From NCBI RefSeq assembly GCF_025995235.1, contig NZ_BAPT01000001.1, forward strand, positions 1-64,000: a stretch of 64,000 bases of DNA, written 5' to 3'. The position numbers were made by a program, and so were the translations under genes. The notes beneath the pieces were generated by a model. That model was not told the DNA's origin and ran no database searches. It saw only the letters and a program-made list of their open reading frames with translations. Below, piece by piece: positions 32,839 to 41,617 of the stretch. This stretch comes from Ameyamaea chiangmaiensis (GTDB lineage Bacteria; Pseudomonadota; Alphaproteobacteria; Acetobacterales; Acetobacteraceae). Each line of letters starts with the position of its first letter. Position 1 is the first letter of the stretch.

Positions 32839-34617
32839 TCAGCCCTTGCGCTTGCGGGACGAGGGCGACGTGCGTGCCGGCTTGGCGTAGCTGCGACGGC
32901 CGCCGTCGCCGTCCTCACGGCGGCGCGGGCGATCGCCGGCCGGGCGCGGGCCACGGGGACCGCCGCGTGGGCCGCCGTGAGAGCCGGACACCGTCGGCTG
33001 ATCGATGGCCGAGACCTGCACTTCATCGGCCTCGGTCGCCGCCATGCAGGCATTGAAGCGATCGGTCATCTCGGGGGAAATCTCGAACTCGGTGTGTTCG
33101 TCACCGATACGGATCGAGCCAATATCGCGCTTCTTGACGCCGCCCAGGCGGCAGATCAGCGGCACCAGCCACTTTGGATCGGCCTTGTCGCGACGTCCCA
33201 CGCTCAGACGGTACCAGGCACCGGGCGCGTCAAGGCGGGGCGCGGAGTCGCGCGGCGCGCGGTCGTCGTGGGTATGACGCTCCTCGCGCGTGGGGCGTGG
33301 GGTGTCGACGGACAGCGGGCGCAGGTCTTCTACTGCCGGCAGGCGCTGCTGGTACAGGCGCACCAGAGCCGTGGCGAGTGCGTCCTTGTCATGCGCCTCG
33401 GTCAGCTTTGTCACCAGAGTGGGGTCGATATGCCCCGTCTCGGTCAGGATCGGGGAGTCGAGCAACCGCTCCGCATCGCGCTCACGCACCATGGCTGCCG
33501 TCGGGACCGGGTCCCAGTCGGCCGTGACCTTCGCACCGGCCAGAAGGCGCTGCGCACGGCCGCGCTGGCTCACCGGCACCATGACGACGCAGGTGCCCTT
33601 GCGACCGGCGCGGCCGGTTCGTCCGGAGCGGTGGAGGAAGGTCGCCGGATCGGTCGGCAGATTGCCATGAATGACAAGGCCGAGGGCCGGGATGTCGATA
33701 CCGCGCGCGGCCACGTCAGTTGCGACGCACACGCGCGCCTGCCCGGAGCGCAGGCTCTCGATCGCGCGGGTGCGCTCGTTCTGGCCCATCTCGCCGGAGA
33801 TGGCGACCGAGGCGAAGCCGCGCTCCATCAGGGCGGACTGCACCTGGCGCACCATCTCGCGCGTGCCGCAGAACAGCATCGCGGTTTCGCTCTCGTAATA
33901 GCGCAGGACGTTGACGATCGAACGGCCGATTTCCTGCGGCATCGTCACGACGGCACGATAGGTGATGTCGGCGTGCTGCTTGGCGCCGCTGGCCGTGTCG
34001 ATGCGCAGGGCATCGCGCTGGTAGCGGCGGGCAAGCGACGCGATCTCGCGCGCGATCGTGGCCGAGAACAGCAGCGTGCGGCGATCGGCGGGCGCGGCGT
34101 CGAGCAGGGTTTCCAGTTCCTCGCGGAACCCGAGGTCGAGCATCTCGTCCGCTTCGTCGAGCACGGCGGCGCGCAGGCCGCTGAGGTCGAGATTGCCACG
34201 GTTGAGGTGATCGCACAGCCGCCCGGGCGTGCCGACGACAATGTGGGCGCCCGCGTTCAGCGCCCGCGCCTCGCGCCGTGCGTCGGTGCCGCCGATGCAC
34301 GCGGCGATGCGCGCGCCCGCCTCGGCATACAGCCACGACAGCTCGCCGTGGACCTGCATCGCCAGTTCGCGCGTCGGCGCGATCACCAGCGCCAGCGGCG
34401 CGGCCGCGCGCGGCAGGCGCTCGGCGCCCTGAAGCAGGGTGTCGGCCAGCGCCAGGCCGAAGGCGACGGTCTTGCCCGATCCGGTCTGGGCCGAGACGAG
34501 CAGGTCGCGCCCTTCGGTTCCCTCGGCCAGGACGGCTGCCTGCACGGGGGTCGGCTCGTCATAGCCACGCGCGGCGAGCGCGTGCTGGAGGGGGGCGGCG
34601 GTCTGGGGAAACGGCAT
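32839..34617 (-). CDS. DEAD-box RNA helicase with DbpA-type RNA-binding domain
   Basis: 592 residues from the ATG at 34615-34617 (GGAAG upstream); the longer frame to 34740 has no support. All helicase motifs are present: Q motif, AQTGSGKT, PTRELAMQV, GTPGRL, DEADEM, SAT, and HRSGRTGRAGRKG. Residues about 475-545 form the DbpA RNA-binding domain (YRLSVGRRDKADPKWLVPLI), which points to ribosome assembly or cold adaptation (DeaD/DbpA type). The tail is Gly/Arg/Pro-rich and basic. Confidence 0.92.
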   Translation of the reverse strand: MPFPQTAAPLQHALAARGYDEPTPVQAAVLAEGTEGRDLLVSAQTGSGKTVAFGLALADTLLQGAERLPRAAAPLALVIAPTRELAMQVHGELSWLYAEAGARIAACIGGTDARREARALNAGAHIVVGTPGRLCDHLNRGNLDLSGLRAAVLDEADEMLDLGFREELETLLDAAPADRRTLLFSATIAREIASLARRYQRDALRIDTASGAKQHADITYRAVVTMPQEIGRSIVNVLRYYESETAMLFCGTREMVRQVQSALMERGFASVAISGEMGQNERTRAIESLRSGQARVCVATDVAARGIDIPALGLVIHGNLPTDPATFLHRSGRTGRAGRKGTCVVMVPVSQRGRAQRLLAGAKVTADWDPVPTAAMVRERDAERLLDSPILTETGHIDPTLVTKLTEAHDKDALATALVRLYQQRLPAVEDLRPLSVDTPRPTREERHTHDDRAPRDSAPRLDAPGAWYRLSVGRRDKADPKWLVPLICRLGGVKKRDIGSIRIGDEHTEFEISPEMTDRFNACMAATEADEVQVSAIDQPTVSGSHGGPRGGPRGPRPAGDRPRRREDGDGGRRSYAKPARTSPSSRKRKG

Positions 34618-34931
34618 CGGGACTTCCGGACGAAACAGCGCCGCCGCAGGGGTGCGGTGGCGGGATATATAACGGGCAAGGGGATTGAGTGGCGTTCCAT
34701 AGAGAAAAGCGGCGGGGAAAGCCAGAGCTATGCGTGGCATGAGGCACGCGCGGGCAGGGTTGTGTCGGTGGCTATGGCTGGCGCAGTCCGGCCGGAGACG
34801 GCCGGGGGGCAGATTGCGGAGTGGGAGAACACTTCAATTAATCTCAATATAAGATCATTATAACGATAAATATCATCATGAAAGATTGGTTGGCCACCCG
34901 GTAGGCTCTGTCCCCGAAAGGACGGCCTCCG
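34618..34931. other. Intergenic region between divergent helicase and YeiH genes
   Basis: No gene is seen. The right part (about 34831-34885) is AT-rich (AATTAATCTCAATATAAGAT and following) and stands out from its surroundings, so it likely holds the promoter of the YeiH-type gene. The start codon at 34932 is preceded by AAAGGACGG. Confidence 0.5.
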
Positions 34932-36011
34932 ATGACACGATTCACCCCTTTTGCAGCGCCAACAGGTGCGACCCTGCGGCGTCTCCTTCCAGTGCTGCCC
35001 GGTGTTACGCTGTGCTTCGGCCTCGCCATCGTCGCATACGGCGGTCAGGCCCTCGAAGCGCGATGGCTGGGCCGTGCGTGGCTGGAAGCGCTCAATCTGG
35101 CGCTCCTGACCGGGATCGCGGTCCGGACACGGTTTCTGCCGGGTCCCGCCCTGACGCCCGGCATCGCGTGCTGCGCCCGGCTGTTTCTCAACGTCGCCAT
35201 CGTGATGATGGGCCTGTCGTTCAGTGTCTCGGCGGTGCTGTCCTTGGGGCCTGCTCTGCTGTGCGGCGTGGTCGGGATTGTGCTGTGCAGTCTGGCGTTT
35301 ACCGGGTGCCTTGGCCGATGGGCCGGCCTTTCGTCGTCGCAGGCGGTGCTGGTGGCGTGTGGCGACTCGATCTGCGGCAACTCGGCGATCATGGCGGCGG
35401 CACCGGTCATCGGCGCGCGGGAGGAGGAGGTCGGCAGCACGATCGCCTTTACGGCGGTCGGCGGCCTGGTCGTTGTCATTGGACTGCCGCTGATCGCCCC
35501 GCTGTTGCCCCTGAGCGACATGGCGCGCGGTGAACTGGCCGGGATGACGGTCTATGCGGTGCCGCAGGTTATAGCGGCCGCGTCGCCGTTCGGGGCGGCG
35601 GCCCTGCACGTCGGCACGCTGGTCAAGCTGATGCGGGTTCTCATGCTCGGGCCGGTCTGTGTCGCGCTGTGTGTGCTGATGCGGCGGCGTGCGGTCGCGG
35701 GGCAGGCGGGGGTACCGTCATCGCCGCTTCTGGCCGGAGCACGGACGATACGGCTGGTCCCGTGGTACATCGCGGGCTTTATCGCGATGCTGCTGCTGCG
35801 GTCGGTGGGGCTGGTGCCGGGCATGGTGCTGGAACCTGCCGGGGCCGTGGCGTCGTTCCTGACGGTGCTGGCGATGGCCGCGTTGGGTTTGGGCATCGAC
35901 CCGCGCGCCGTGACGGGTGCGGGCGGGCGCCTTGTCCTGACGGTTGCCGGGTCGCTGGCGGCCCTTCTGGCGGCCAGCCTTGCCCTGGTTCATGAACTGC
36001 CGGTCGGCTGA
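34932..36011 (+). CDS. YeiH/UPF0324-family putative sulfate or sulfite exporter
   Basis: 359 residues with about ten membrane helices. The family hallmarks are GIAVRTRFLPGPALTPGIAC, the motif VACGDSICGNSAIMAAAPVIGA and AVPQVIAAASPFG. YeiH-like proteins are thought to export sulfate or sulfonate breakdown products. No LysR-type regulator lies beside it, although such genes often do. Confidence 0.85.
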   Translation: MTRFTPFAAPTGATLRRLLPVLPGVTLCFGLAIVAYGGQALEARWLGRAWLEALNLALLTGIAVRTRFLPGPALTPGIACCARLFLNVAIVMMGLSFSVSAVLSLGPALLCGVVGIVLCSLAFTGCLGRWAGLSSSQAVLVACGDSICGNSAIMAAAPVIGAREEEVGSTIAFTAVGGLVVVIGLPLIAPLLPLSDMARGELAGMTVYAVPQVIAAASPFGAAALHVGTLVKLMRVLMLGPVCVALCVLMRRRAVAGQAGVPSSPLLAGARTIRLVPWYIAGFIAMLLLRSVGLVPGMVLEPAGAVASFLTVLAMAALGLGIDPRAVTGAGGRLVLTVAGSLAALLAASLALVHELPVG

Positions 36012-36030
36012 GGCCGAACCGCGCGGTGCG

Positions 36031-37338
36031 TCACGCCGGATGAATGGCCCGGCCCCGGGCGTCGATCTCGGGCGCGGTGATCTGATCGAGGCGATTGAGA
36101 CGGCGGAGGTCGGGGAACATCCACATCCACAAACCCGTCACGACCAGCGTGCCGATGCCACCAAAGACCACGGCCTCGACCGGGCCGATCAGGCTGGCGA
36201 GCGTGCCGCTTTCGAACTCGCCAAGCTGGTTGGAGGAGCCGATGAACAGCATGTTCACGGCCGAGACCCGGCCGCGCATCTCGTCGGGTGTGCCGAGCTG
36301 CACCAGCGCGCCGCGGATCATCACGCTGATCACGTCGGCCGCTCCCAGCACGGCGAGCATCGCCACCGAGATCAGGATCGAGTGCGACAGGCCGAACAGG
36401 ATCGTCGCCACGCCGAACACGGCCACGGACGCGAACATCGTCCGCCCCGCGCGGTCGCCCAGCGGATGGCGCGCCAGCCACATCGACATCGCCAGCGCCC
36501 CGACCGCCGGCGCGCCCCGCAGCAGACCAAGCGCCAGTGGTCCCGCGTGCAGGATATCGGTGGCGTAGAGCGGCAGCATGGCCGTGGCGCCCCCCAGCAG
36601 CACGGCGAACAGGTCCAGCGAAATGGCGCCCAGAATGGCCGGCTGGCTGCGCAGGAACACGATTCCGCCGAACACCGCGCCGAGCGTGACCGGCCCGCGC
36701 GGCCGCACGTTGCGGGTCAGGCGCAGCGTCAGCGTCGACAGTGCGGCCAGAAGGAAGCCGAGGCCGCAGACCGCATAGACGACTGGCGCGCCCAGCCCGT
36801 ACATCAGGCCACCGGCCGAGGGGCCGATGATCACGGCCGCCTGGAACAGCGAGGACGACACCGCCGCGGCGCGCGGGAAGTCCTCCGCCGTGACAAGGGA
36901 GGGCAGGAAGGTCTGGCTCGCCGGCATCTCGAACGCGCGCGCGACGCCGAACAGCGCCACGATCAGATAGATGGCAAGCGGGCTCAGCCAGTGCTCGATC
37001 GAACCCGCCATCAGCACGAACGCGCCGATCGCGCTGATGATCTGGGCGCCGGCGGCAATCACCTTGCGATCGAAATGATCGACCGCATGCCCGGCGACGA
37101 ACACCAGCAGCGTCAGCGGCAGGAACTGCGCCAGACCGACCAGCCCCAGCGACAGTGCCTTATGCGTCAGTGCATAGATCTGCCAGCCGACGGCCACGGC
37201 CTGCATCTGGTTGGCCAGCGCGGAGAGCCCCCGGCCCGAGAGGAAGGAGACGAATCCCGGCAGGCGGGTCAGTGGGATGCGGGGGGGCTGTGCGATCGGG
37301 GACGCGGAGTCGGGAGCGGCTGTCATGACGGCGGACAC
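36031..37338 (-). CDS. Major facilitator transporter (MFS_3/EntS-like)
   Basis: 435 residues with about 12 membrane helices. The N-terminal part (FVSFLSGRGLSALANQMQAV) and the later VSVMIRGALVQLGTPDEMRGRVSAVN are typical of MFS_3, a group that includes the enterobactin exporter EntS and many uncharacterised efflux pumps. Substrate unknown. It ends 20 bases after the YeiH-type gene in convergent orientation. Confidence 0.82.
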   Translation of the reverse strand: MSAVMTAAPDSASPIAQPPRIPLTRLPGFVSFLSGRGLSALANQMQAVAVGWQIYALTHKALSLGLVGLAQFLPLTLLVFVAGHAVDHFDRKVIAAGAQIISAIGAFVLMAGSIEHWLSPLAIYLIVALFGVARAFEMPASQTFLPSLVTAEDFPRAAAVSSSLFQAAVIIGPSAGGLMYGLGAPVVYAVCGLGFLLAALSTLTLRLTRNVRPRGPVTLGAVFGGIVFLRSQPAILGAISLDLFAVLLGGATAMLPLYATDILHAGPLALGLLRGAPAVGALAMSMWLARHPLGDRAGRTMFASVAVFGVATILFGLSHSILISVAMLAVLGAADVISVMIRGALVQLGTPDEMRGRVSAVNMLFIGSSNQLGEFESGTLASLIGPVEAVVFGGIGTLVVTGLWMWMFPDLRRLNRLDQITAPEIDARGRAIHPA

Positions 37339-37423
37339 TTAGCGTGAGAAACACGCGCCTCGGCAAGCGCAAAGACGGGCGGCCGCGATTGCAAATTGTC
37401 CGGCGCGCGGGCACAAATCGGGC

Positions 37424-37789
37424 ATGAACGCACCGTCCCCGACCCCCGCCGAGTCCGTCGTGCCGTATGACACATTCGCGCAGATCGACGTGCGTGTGGG
37501 TACGATCGTCGATGCCAAACCGTTCCCCGAGGCCCGCAAGCCGGCGTTTCGGCTGTGGATCGATTTCGGGCCGCAGATCGGGATCCGGCGCTCCTCCGCG
37601 CAGATCACCCGTCATTACACGTGTGAGGAACTGGTCGGGCGGCAGGTCTGTGCGGTGGTCAATCTTGGAACGCGCCAGATCGGGCCGTTCGTCAGCGAGG
37701 TGCTGACGCTGGGCATGCCCGATGAAGCTGGCGAAGTGGTGCTGATCCGGCCCGACCGGACGGTGCCCGATGGGGGGAGACTATTCTGA
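37424..37789 (+). CDS. csaA: CsaA-type tRNA-binding protein
   Basis: 121 residues, a single tRNA-binding OB fold: QIDVRVGTIVDAKPFPEARKPAF, SSAQITRHYT and GRQVCAVVNLGTRQIGPF. CsaA binds tRNA and was described as a secretion-related chaperone in Bacillus. Its stop overlaps the gpt start by one base (TGATG). Confidence 0.9.
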   Translation: MNAPSPTPAESVVPYDTFAQIDVRVGTIVDAKPFPEARKPAFRLWIDFGPQIGIRRSSAQITRHYTCEELVGRQVCAVVNLGTRQIGPFVSEVLTLGMPDEAGEVVLIRPDRTVPDGGRLF

Positions 37790-38268
37790 TGGCCGTTGCC
37801 TATGCCACCGTCAGCTGGGACCAGCTGCATCGCGACGCGCGCGCCCTGGCCGAGTCGCTGATGGCCAGGGGGCCGTTCAAGGGGATCGTCGCGATCACGC
37901 GCGGCGGCCTGATCCCCGCAGCGATCATCGCGCGCGAGCTGGACTGCCGCCTGATCGAATCGGTCTCCGTCATGACCTATGACGAGGAGGACCGGGGCGA
38001 GCCGACGCTGCTGAAGGCGCCGAGCGCGGCGGGCGACGGCGAGGGTTTTCTGATTATCGATGACCTGGTCGATTCGGGTGTCACCGCCAAATACGTGCGC
38101 AAGATCCTGCCCAAGGCATATTTCGCCAGCCTGTATGCCAAGCCGTCCGGCAAGCCGTTCACGGACAGTTTCGTGCTTGAAGTCTCGCAGGAGACGTGGA
38201 TCCTGTTCCCGTGGGATACCGCGCCGCTGTTCGTGCCGCCCATCGCGCGCAAGACCCTGACCTCGTGA
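37789..38268 (+). CDS. gpt: Xanthine-guanine phosphoribosyltransferase
   Basis: 159 residues. The PRPP loop is IIDDLVDSGVTAK, and the early GIVAITRGGLIPAAIIARE block and the C-terminal WILFPWD are those of the XGPRT family. It salvages guanine and xanthine to GMP and XMP. Coupled to csaA upstream and murQ downstream. Confidence 0.9.
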   Translation: MAVAYATVSWDQLHRDARALAESLMARGPFKGIVAITRGGLIPAAIIARELDCRLIESVSVMTYDEEDRGEPTLLKAPSAAGDGEGFLIIDDLVDSGVTAKYVRKILPKAYFASLYAKPSGKPFTDSFVLEVSQETWILFPWDTAPLFVPPIARKTLTS

Positions 38269-38270
38269 CC

Positions 38271-39227
38271 ATGCCGGGCGGGATCGACCTCGATCACGCC
38301 GACGACCTGACCAGCCGGCTTCCGGCGACGGAGGGGTTCGACCCCGCGTTCACCGGGCTCGACCACTGGCCCACCGCCACGCAGATGTCGGCACTATGGG
38401 CCGCCCAGCTGGCGGCGGTTGCGGCTATCGGGCCAGCGGTGCCGGTGATCGCGCAGGCGGTCGAGGCGGCGGTACCAAGGCTGCGGTCGGGTGGCCGTCT
38501 GGCCTATGCCGGCGCGGGCAGTTCGGGGCGGCTGGGGGCACAGGACGGGGCCGAATTGCCACCCACGTTCGGCTGGGCGCACGACAGACTGATCCTGCTG
38601 ATCGCGGGGGGCGAGGGGGCGCTGATTCGTGCCGTCGAAAACGCCGAGGACGACCGGGGGGCTGCGCGATCGTCGGTCGACGCGGCGGGGCTTGGGCCCG
38701 ATGATGTCCTGATCGCGGTCGCGGCGTCGGGGCGTACGCCCTACACGATCGCCTGTGTCGAGGCCGCGCGGGCCGCCGGGGCACTGACCATCGCCGTGGC
38801 CAACAGCCCGGCCGCCCCCCTGTTATCGGCGGCGCATCACGCCGTTCTGGTGGAGACGGGGTCGGAGCCCATCGCAGGCTCGACCCGCATGAAAGCCGGG
38901 ACGGCGCAAAAGGTCGTCCTCAATCTTCTGTCGACCGGCATGATGACCGGGCTGGGCCACGTGCATCAGGGGCGCATGGTCGATATGCAGGCCCGGAACG
39001 CGAAGCTGCGTCATCGCGCCGTGCGGATGGTCGCCGATCTGGCCGGCTGCGACGCCGAGTGTGCCGAACGGGCGCTGGAATCGGTCGATCGTGACATCAA
39101 GCGTGCGGTTCTGGTGGCACTCGGTGCGGCCCCGGCGGCCGCAGCGGCGGCCCTGCGGACGGCGGACGGGCGGTTACACGTCGCGCGTGCGTCTTTAGGG
39201 CTTGCCAGTTCGCCTTCCGCCTCATAG
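38271..39227 (+). CDS. murQ: N-acetylmuramic acid 6-phosphate etherase MurQ
   Basis: 318 residues from the ATG at 38271 (a GTG at 38265 overlaps the gpt stop and is also possible). The SIS domain shows LAYAGAGSSGRLGAQDGAEL, VAASGRTPYTIACV and the family stretch GSEPIAGSTRMKAGTAQKV. MurQ splits the lactyl ether of MurNAc-6-P in peptidoglycan recycling. No murK/murP gene lies nearby. The next tRNA begins 13 bases after its stop. Confidence 0.92.
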   Translation: MPGGIDLDHADDLTSRLPATEGFDPAFTGLDHWPTATQMSALWAAQLAAVAAIGPAVPVIAQAVEAAVPRLRSGGRLAYAGAGSSGRLGAQDGAELPPTFGWAHDRLILLIAGGEGALIRAVENAEDDRGAARSSVDAAGLGPDDVLIAVAASGRTPYTIACVEAARAAGALTIAVANSPAAPLLSAAHHAVLVETGSEPIAGSTRMKAGTAQKVVLNLLSTGMMTGLGHVHQGRMVDMQARNAKLRHRAVRMVADLAGCDAECAERALESVDRDIKRAVLVALGAAPAAAAAALRTADGRLHVARASLGLASSPSAS

Positions 39228-39240
39228 CTTGCGCTCAATT

Positions 39241-39317
39241 CGGGGCGTGGCGCAGCCTGGTAGCGCGCGTGTTTTGGGTACATGAGGTCGCAGGTTCGAA
39301 TCCTGTCGCCCCGACCA
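39241..39317 (+). tRNA. tRNA-Pro (anticodon TGG)
   Basis: 77 nt: acceptor stem CGGGGCG / CGCCCCG, anticodon loop TTTGGGT giving TGG, T-loop GTTCGAATC, and an encoded CCA. It starts 13 bases after murQ. Confidence 0.96.
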
Positions 39318-39337
39318 TGTAAGGGAGGCGTGGCACG

Positions 39338-39643
39338 ATGCGGGCCCGGATCTTCAAACAGGCAAAGAATGCCATGCAGTCTGGTCGCGCGAACACGCAT
39401 GACTGGATTCTGGAATACGGTCAGTCGATGCCCCGCCAGATCGATCCCGTCATGGGCTGGACGGGCAGCGCCGACACCCAGTCGCAGTTGCGCATGGTCT
39501 TTACGTCCGAGGAACAGGCTGTCGCCTACGCCACCCGGAACGCGATTCCCTACGATCTGGAGTTGCCGGTGGCGCGCGTGCGCAAGCCCAGCATCTACTC
39601 CGACAATTTTCGCCCCGACCGTCCCTTGAACTGGACGCACTGA
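39338..39643 (+). CDS. Complex I accessory subunit, NDUFS4-type (ETC complex I subunit)
   Basis: 101 residues. The motifs WILEYGQSMPRQIDPVMGWTG and EEQAVAYATRNAIPYDLEL are those of the NDUFS4/AQDQ family of NADH:ubiquinone oxidoreductase in alphaproteobacteria and mitochondria. It starts 20 bases after tRNA-Pro and lies between two tRNAs. Confidence 0.92.
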   Translation: MRARIFKQAKNAMQSGRANTHDWILEYGQSMPRQIDPVMGWTGSADTQSQLRMVFTSEEQAVAYATRNAIPYDLELPVARVRKPSIYSDNFRPDRPLNWTH

Positions 39644-39683
39644 GCGGGCAGTTTCCCTGATCCCGGCACGACCCGGGTTTCGC

Positions 39684-39760
39684 GCGCCCTTAGCTCAGTC
39701 GGATAGAGCAACAGCCTTCTAAGCTGTGGGTCGCTGGTTCGAATCCAGCAGGGCGCGCCA
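39684..39760 (+). tRNA. tRNA-Arg (anticodon TCT)
   Basis: 77 nt: acceptor stem GCGCCCT / AGGGCGC, D-arm AGCTCAGTCGGATAGAGC, anticodon loop CTTCTAA giving TCT, T-loop GTTCGAATC and an encoded CCA. Confidence 0.96.
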
Positions 39761-39929
39761 CGATCGCGTGTTGTGCCACCTCCGAGGGGTGCGAAGTGCG
39801 GAACGGCCGTCCCGTCTTGTCCATCTCCGTCCGGCACCTGCGGGGCACGCGTGTCGTCGGCCGTATCGATGATCGCCAGACGGGTACCGCGCGTAACGTG
39901 CGCTTCGGCCTTGCGGTCGCGGGGGCCCT

Positions 39930-40898
39930 GTGACGCCGCTGGTGTCGATCGTCGTCCCGTTTCATGACGAAGCGTCGGGAATAGACATGTTTTTCGCCGC
40001 CGTGCGACCGGTCATGGACGCGCGGGCGGACGTCTCGTGGGAAGTGGTCTGCGTTGATGACGGCAGCCGTGACGACACCCTCGTGCGCCTGATCGCCCAG
40101 ACACGGAGCGACGCGCGTGTCCGGGTGCTCGAACTCTCGCGCAATTTCGGCAAGGAAGCGGCCCTGACCGCCGGAATCGATGCCGCACGGGGACAGGCGG
40201 TCATCCCTATGGATGGCGACCTGCAGGACCCGCCATCGCTGTTATCGCCGATGCTGGATGCGTGGCGCGGCGGGGCGGAGGTTGTGTTGGCCCGGCGGTC
40301 GGACCGGTCGCGCGACAGTGTGGCCCGACGCCACACGGCTGCCTGGTTCTATCGTCTGCACAACCGTCTCTCCAAAACCCAGATTCCCGAAAATGTCGGC
40401 GATTTTCGATTGATGGACCGTGTGGTGGTCGATGCCCTGCGGCGCCTGCCCGAGCGACAGCGCTTCATGAAGGGCCTGTTCGCGTGGGTCGGATTTCGCA
40501 CGGTCACGCTGGACTATGCGCGACCGCTGCGGGCGGTCGGGCGCAGCCGGTTTTCGGGCGTGGCGCTGTGGAACTTCGCACTGGAAGGCTTCACCGGCTT
40601 TTCGACCGCGCCCCTGCGGATCTGGACCTATGTCGGCGCGGTGTTCGCGGCACTGTCGCTGCTGTATGGCGGTTTCATCCTTGTCCATACGATCCTGTCC
40701 GGCAGTCGGGTTCCCGGCTACGCCTCCCTGTTCGTCGCGGTGACGTTTTTCGGCAGCGTGCAACTGATCAGCATCGGCCTGCTTGGAGAATATATCGGCC
40801 GGATCTACATGGAGACGAAACAAAGGCCGATCTATCTCGTCCGTTCGACCTACACCGCGCAGACGCCGCACGCATCCGATCCGGTGCTGTCGCGTTAG
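39930..40898 (+). CDS. Glycosyltransferase family 2 (GtrB/dolichol-phosphate mannosyltransferase-like)
   Basis: 322 residues from a GTG. The GT2 domain has SIVVPFHDE, VVCVDDGSRDDT, the DGDLQDPP metal site and VGDFRLMDR; two C-terminal membrane helices follow (about 230-255 and 265-290). Such enzymes load a sugar onto a polyprenyl phosphate for later transfer to envelope glycans (GtrB, ArnC, DPM). No flippase or partner glycosyltransferase is adjacent. Confidence 0.88.
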   Translation: MTPLVSIVVPFHDEASGIDMFFAAVRPVMDARADVSWEVVCVDDGSRDDTLVRLIAQTRSDARVRVLELSRNFGKEAALTAGIDAARGQAVIPMDGDLQDPPSLLSPMLDAWRGGAEVVLARRSDRSRDSVARRHTAAWFYRLHNRLSKTQIPENVGDFRLMDRVVVDALRRLPERQRFMKGLFAWVGFRTVTLDYARPLRAVGRSRFSGVALWNFALEGFTGFSTAPLRIWTYVGAVFAALSLLYGGFILVHTILSGSRVPGYASLFVAVTFFGSVQLISIGLLGEYIGRIYMETKQRPIYLVRSTYTAQTPHASDPVLSR

Positions 40899-40969
40899 GG
40901 CAGTTGAACGTCCGGACAGCGCATCGTCGCAAGGCGCGCACTGTCCGTCGTGAACAGAGAGGACAGACC

Positions 40970-41299
40970 ATGGACAATCCGCTGGACACATCGCCGCAGC
41001 AGGTCGCCCGCATCGCGGCGAAAGCACAGGATCTGTGGATCGCCGACGGCAAGCCCGCGTGCGGGGCCGACTCGTACCGCGAACAGGCGGCCGACCTGAT
41101 CGGTATGGAACGCAACCCGGACGCCGGCCAGATTCCGGTCGATCCCCCGGTTCCGGTGGGCCCCGACGGACAGCCGATCGAGGACGCGCGGCTGGAGGAC
41201 AACCTCGGTAACCCCGGTGGCAGCCTGAACGAACGGGACGACAAGCGGGAGACGCCCTTCCCGACATGGCAACAGGCCGAAAAGGACCTGGAGTCGTAA
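40970..41299 (+). CDS. DUF2934-like small protein
   Basis: 109 residues from the ATG at 40970 (AGAGAGGACAG upstream); the frame open further to 40262 is a shadow of the GT2 gene. The N-terminal helix pair (VARIAAKAQDLWIADGKPAC, then DSYREQAADLIG) resembles DUF2934 (about 30 residues with a central LWxxxGxP). The rest is Asp/Pro-rich and probably disordered. Function unknown. Confidence 0.6.
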   Translation: MDNPLDTSPQQVARIAAKAQDLWIADGKPACGADSYREQAADLIGMERNPDAGQIPVDPPVPVGPDGQPIEDARLEDNLGNPGGSLNERDDKRETPFPTWQQAEKDLES

Positions 41300-41378
41300 C
41301 GTGGTGGTGCCCGCCGCCTGATGGCGGAGGCGGGCGCGATTGACGGGCGCGGCACCCCACCGCTAAGCACGCTGCGTC

Positions 41379-41566
41379 GAAGGTCTCGCGCGAGCGAGCG
41401 AAGAGGGAACGCTGAACGGTCTGGCTGGGGTGATCCCGGGGCCCAGTCGGCGGCTGCCCCCGCAACTGTGAACGGCGAGTCCGGCGCAACATGTCACTGG
41501 CGTCCTTTCGAAGGAGGCCGGGAAGGCGTGCCGGATTACGACCCGTGAGCCAGGAGACCTGCCTTC
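41379..41566 (+). promoter_or_regulatory. Cobalamin (B12) riboswitch
   Basis: The conserved parts are in order: P1 5' strand AGGTCTC (41381-41387), GGGAAC (41405-41410), the GCCCCCGCAACTGT core (41455-41468), GCCGGGAAGG (41517-41526), and the B12 box AGCCAGGAGACCTGCC (41549-41564). The GAGACCT within that box pairs with P1. It ends about 50 bases before the TonB receptor start. It should reduce expression of the downstream receptor when adenosylcobalamin is plentiful. Confidence 0.95.
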
Positions 41567-41617
41567 GTCGTTCCGTCGTGGTGGCCGGTCGGGTGGATTG
41601 GCGGCCGGAGACACGCC

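Noticed and set aside
32977..34863. Open frame of 628 codons on the plus strand
   Set aside because: Antisense of the DEAD-box helicase, which has all its motifs; no ribosome binding site.
35944..37347. Open frame of 467 codons on the plus strand
   Set aside because: It is the antisense of the MFS gene at 36031-37338; the composition is Arg/Gln/His-rich with no motif. A GC-rich shadow frame.
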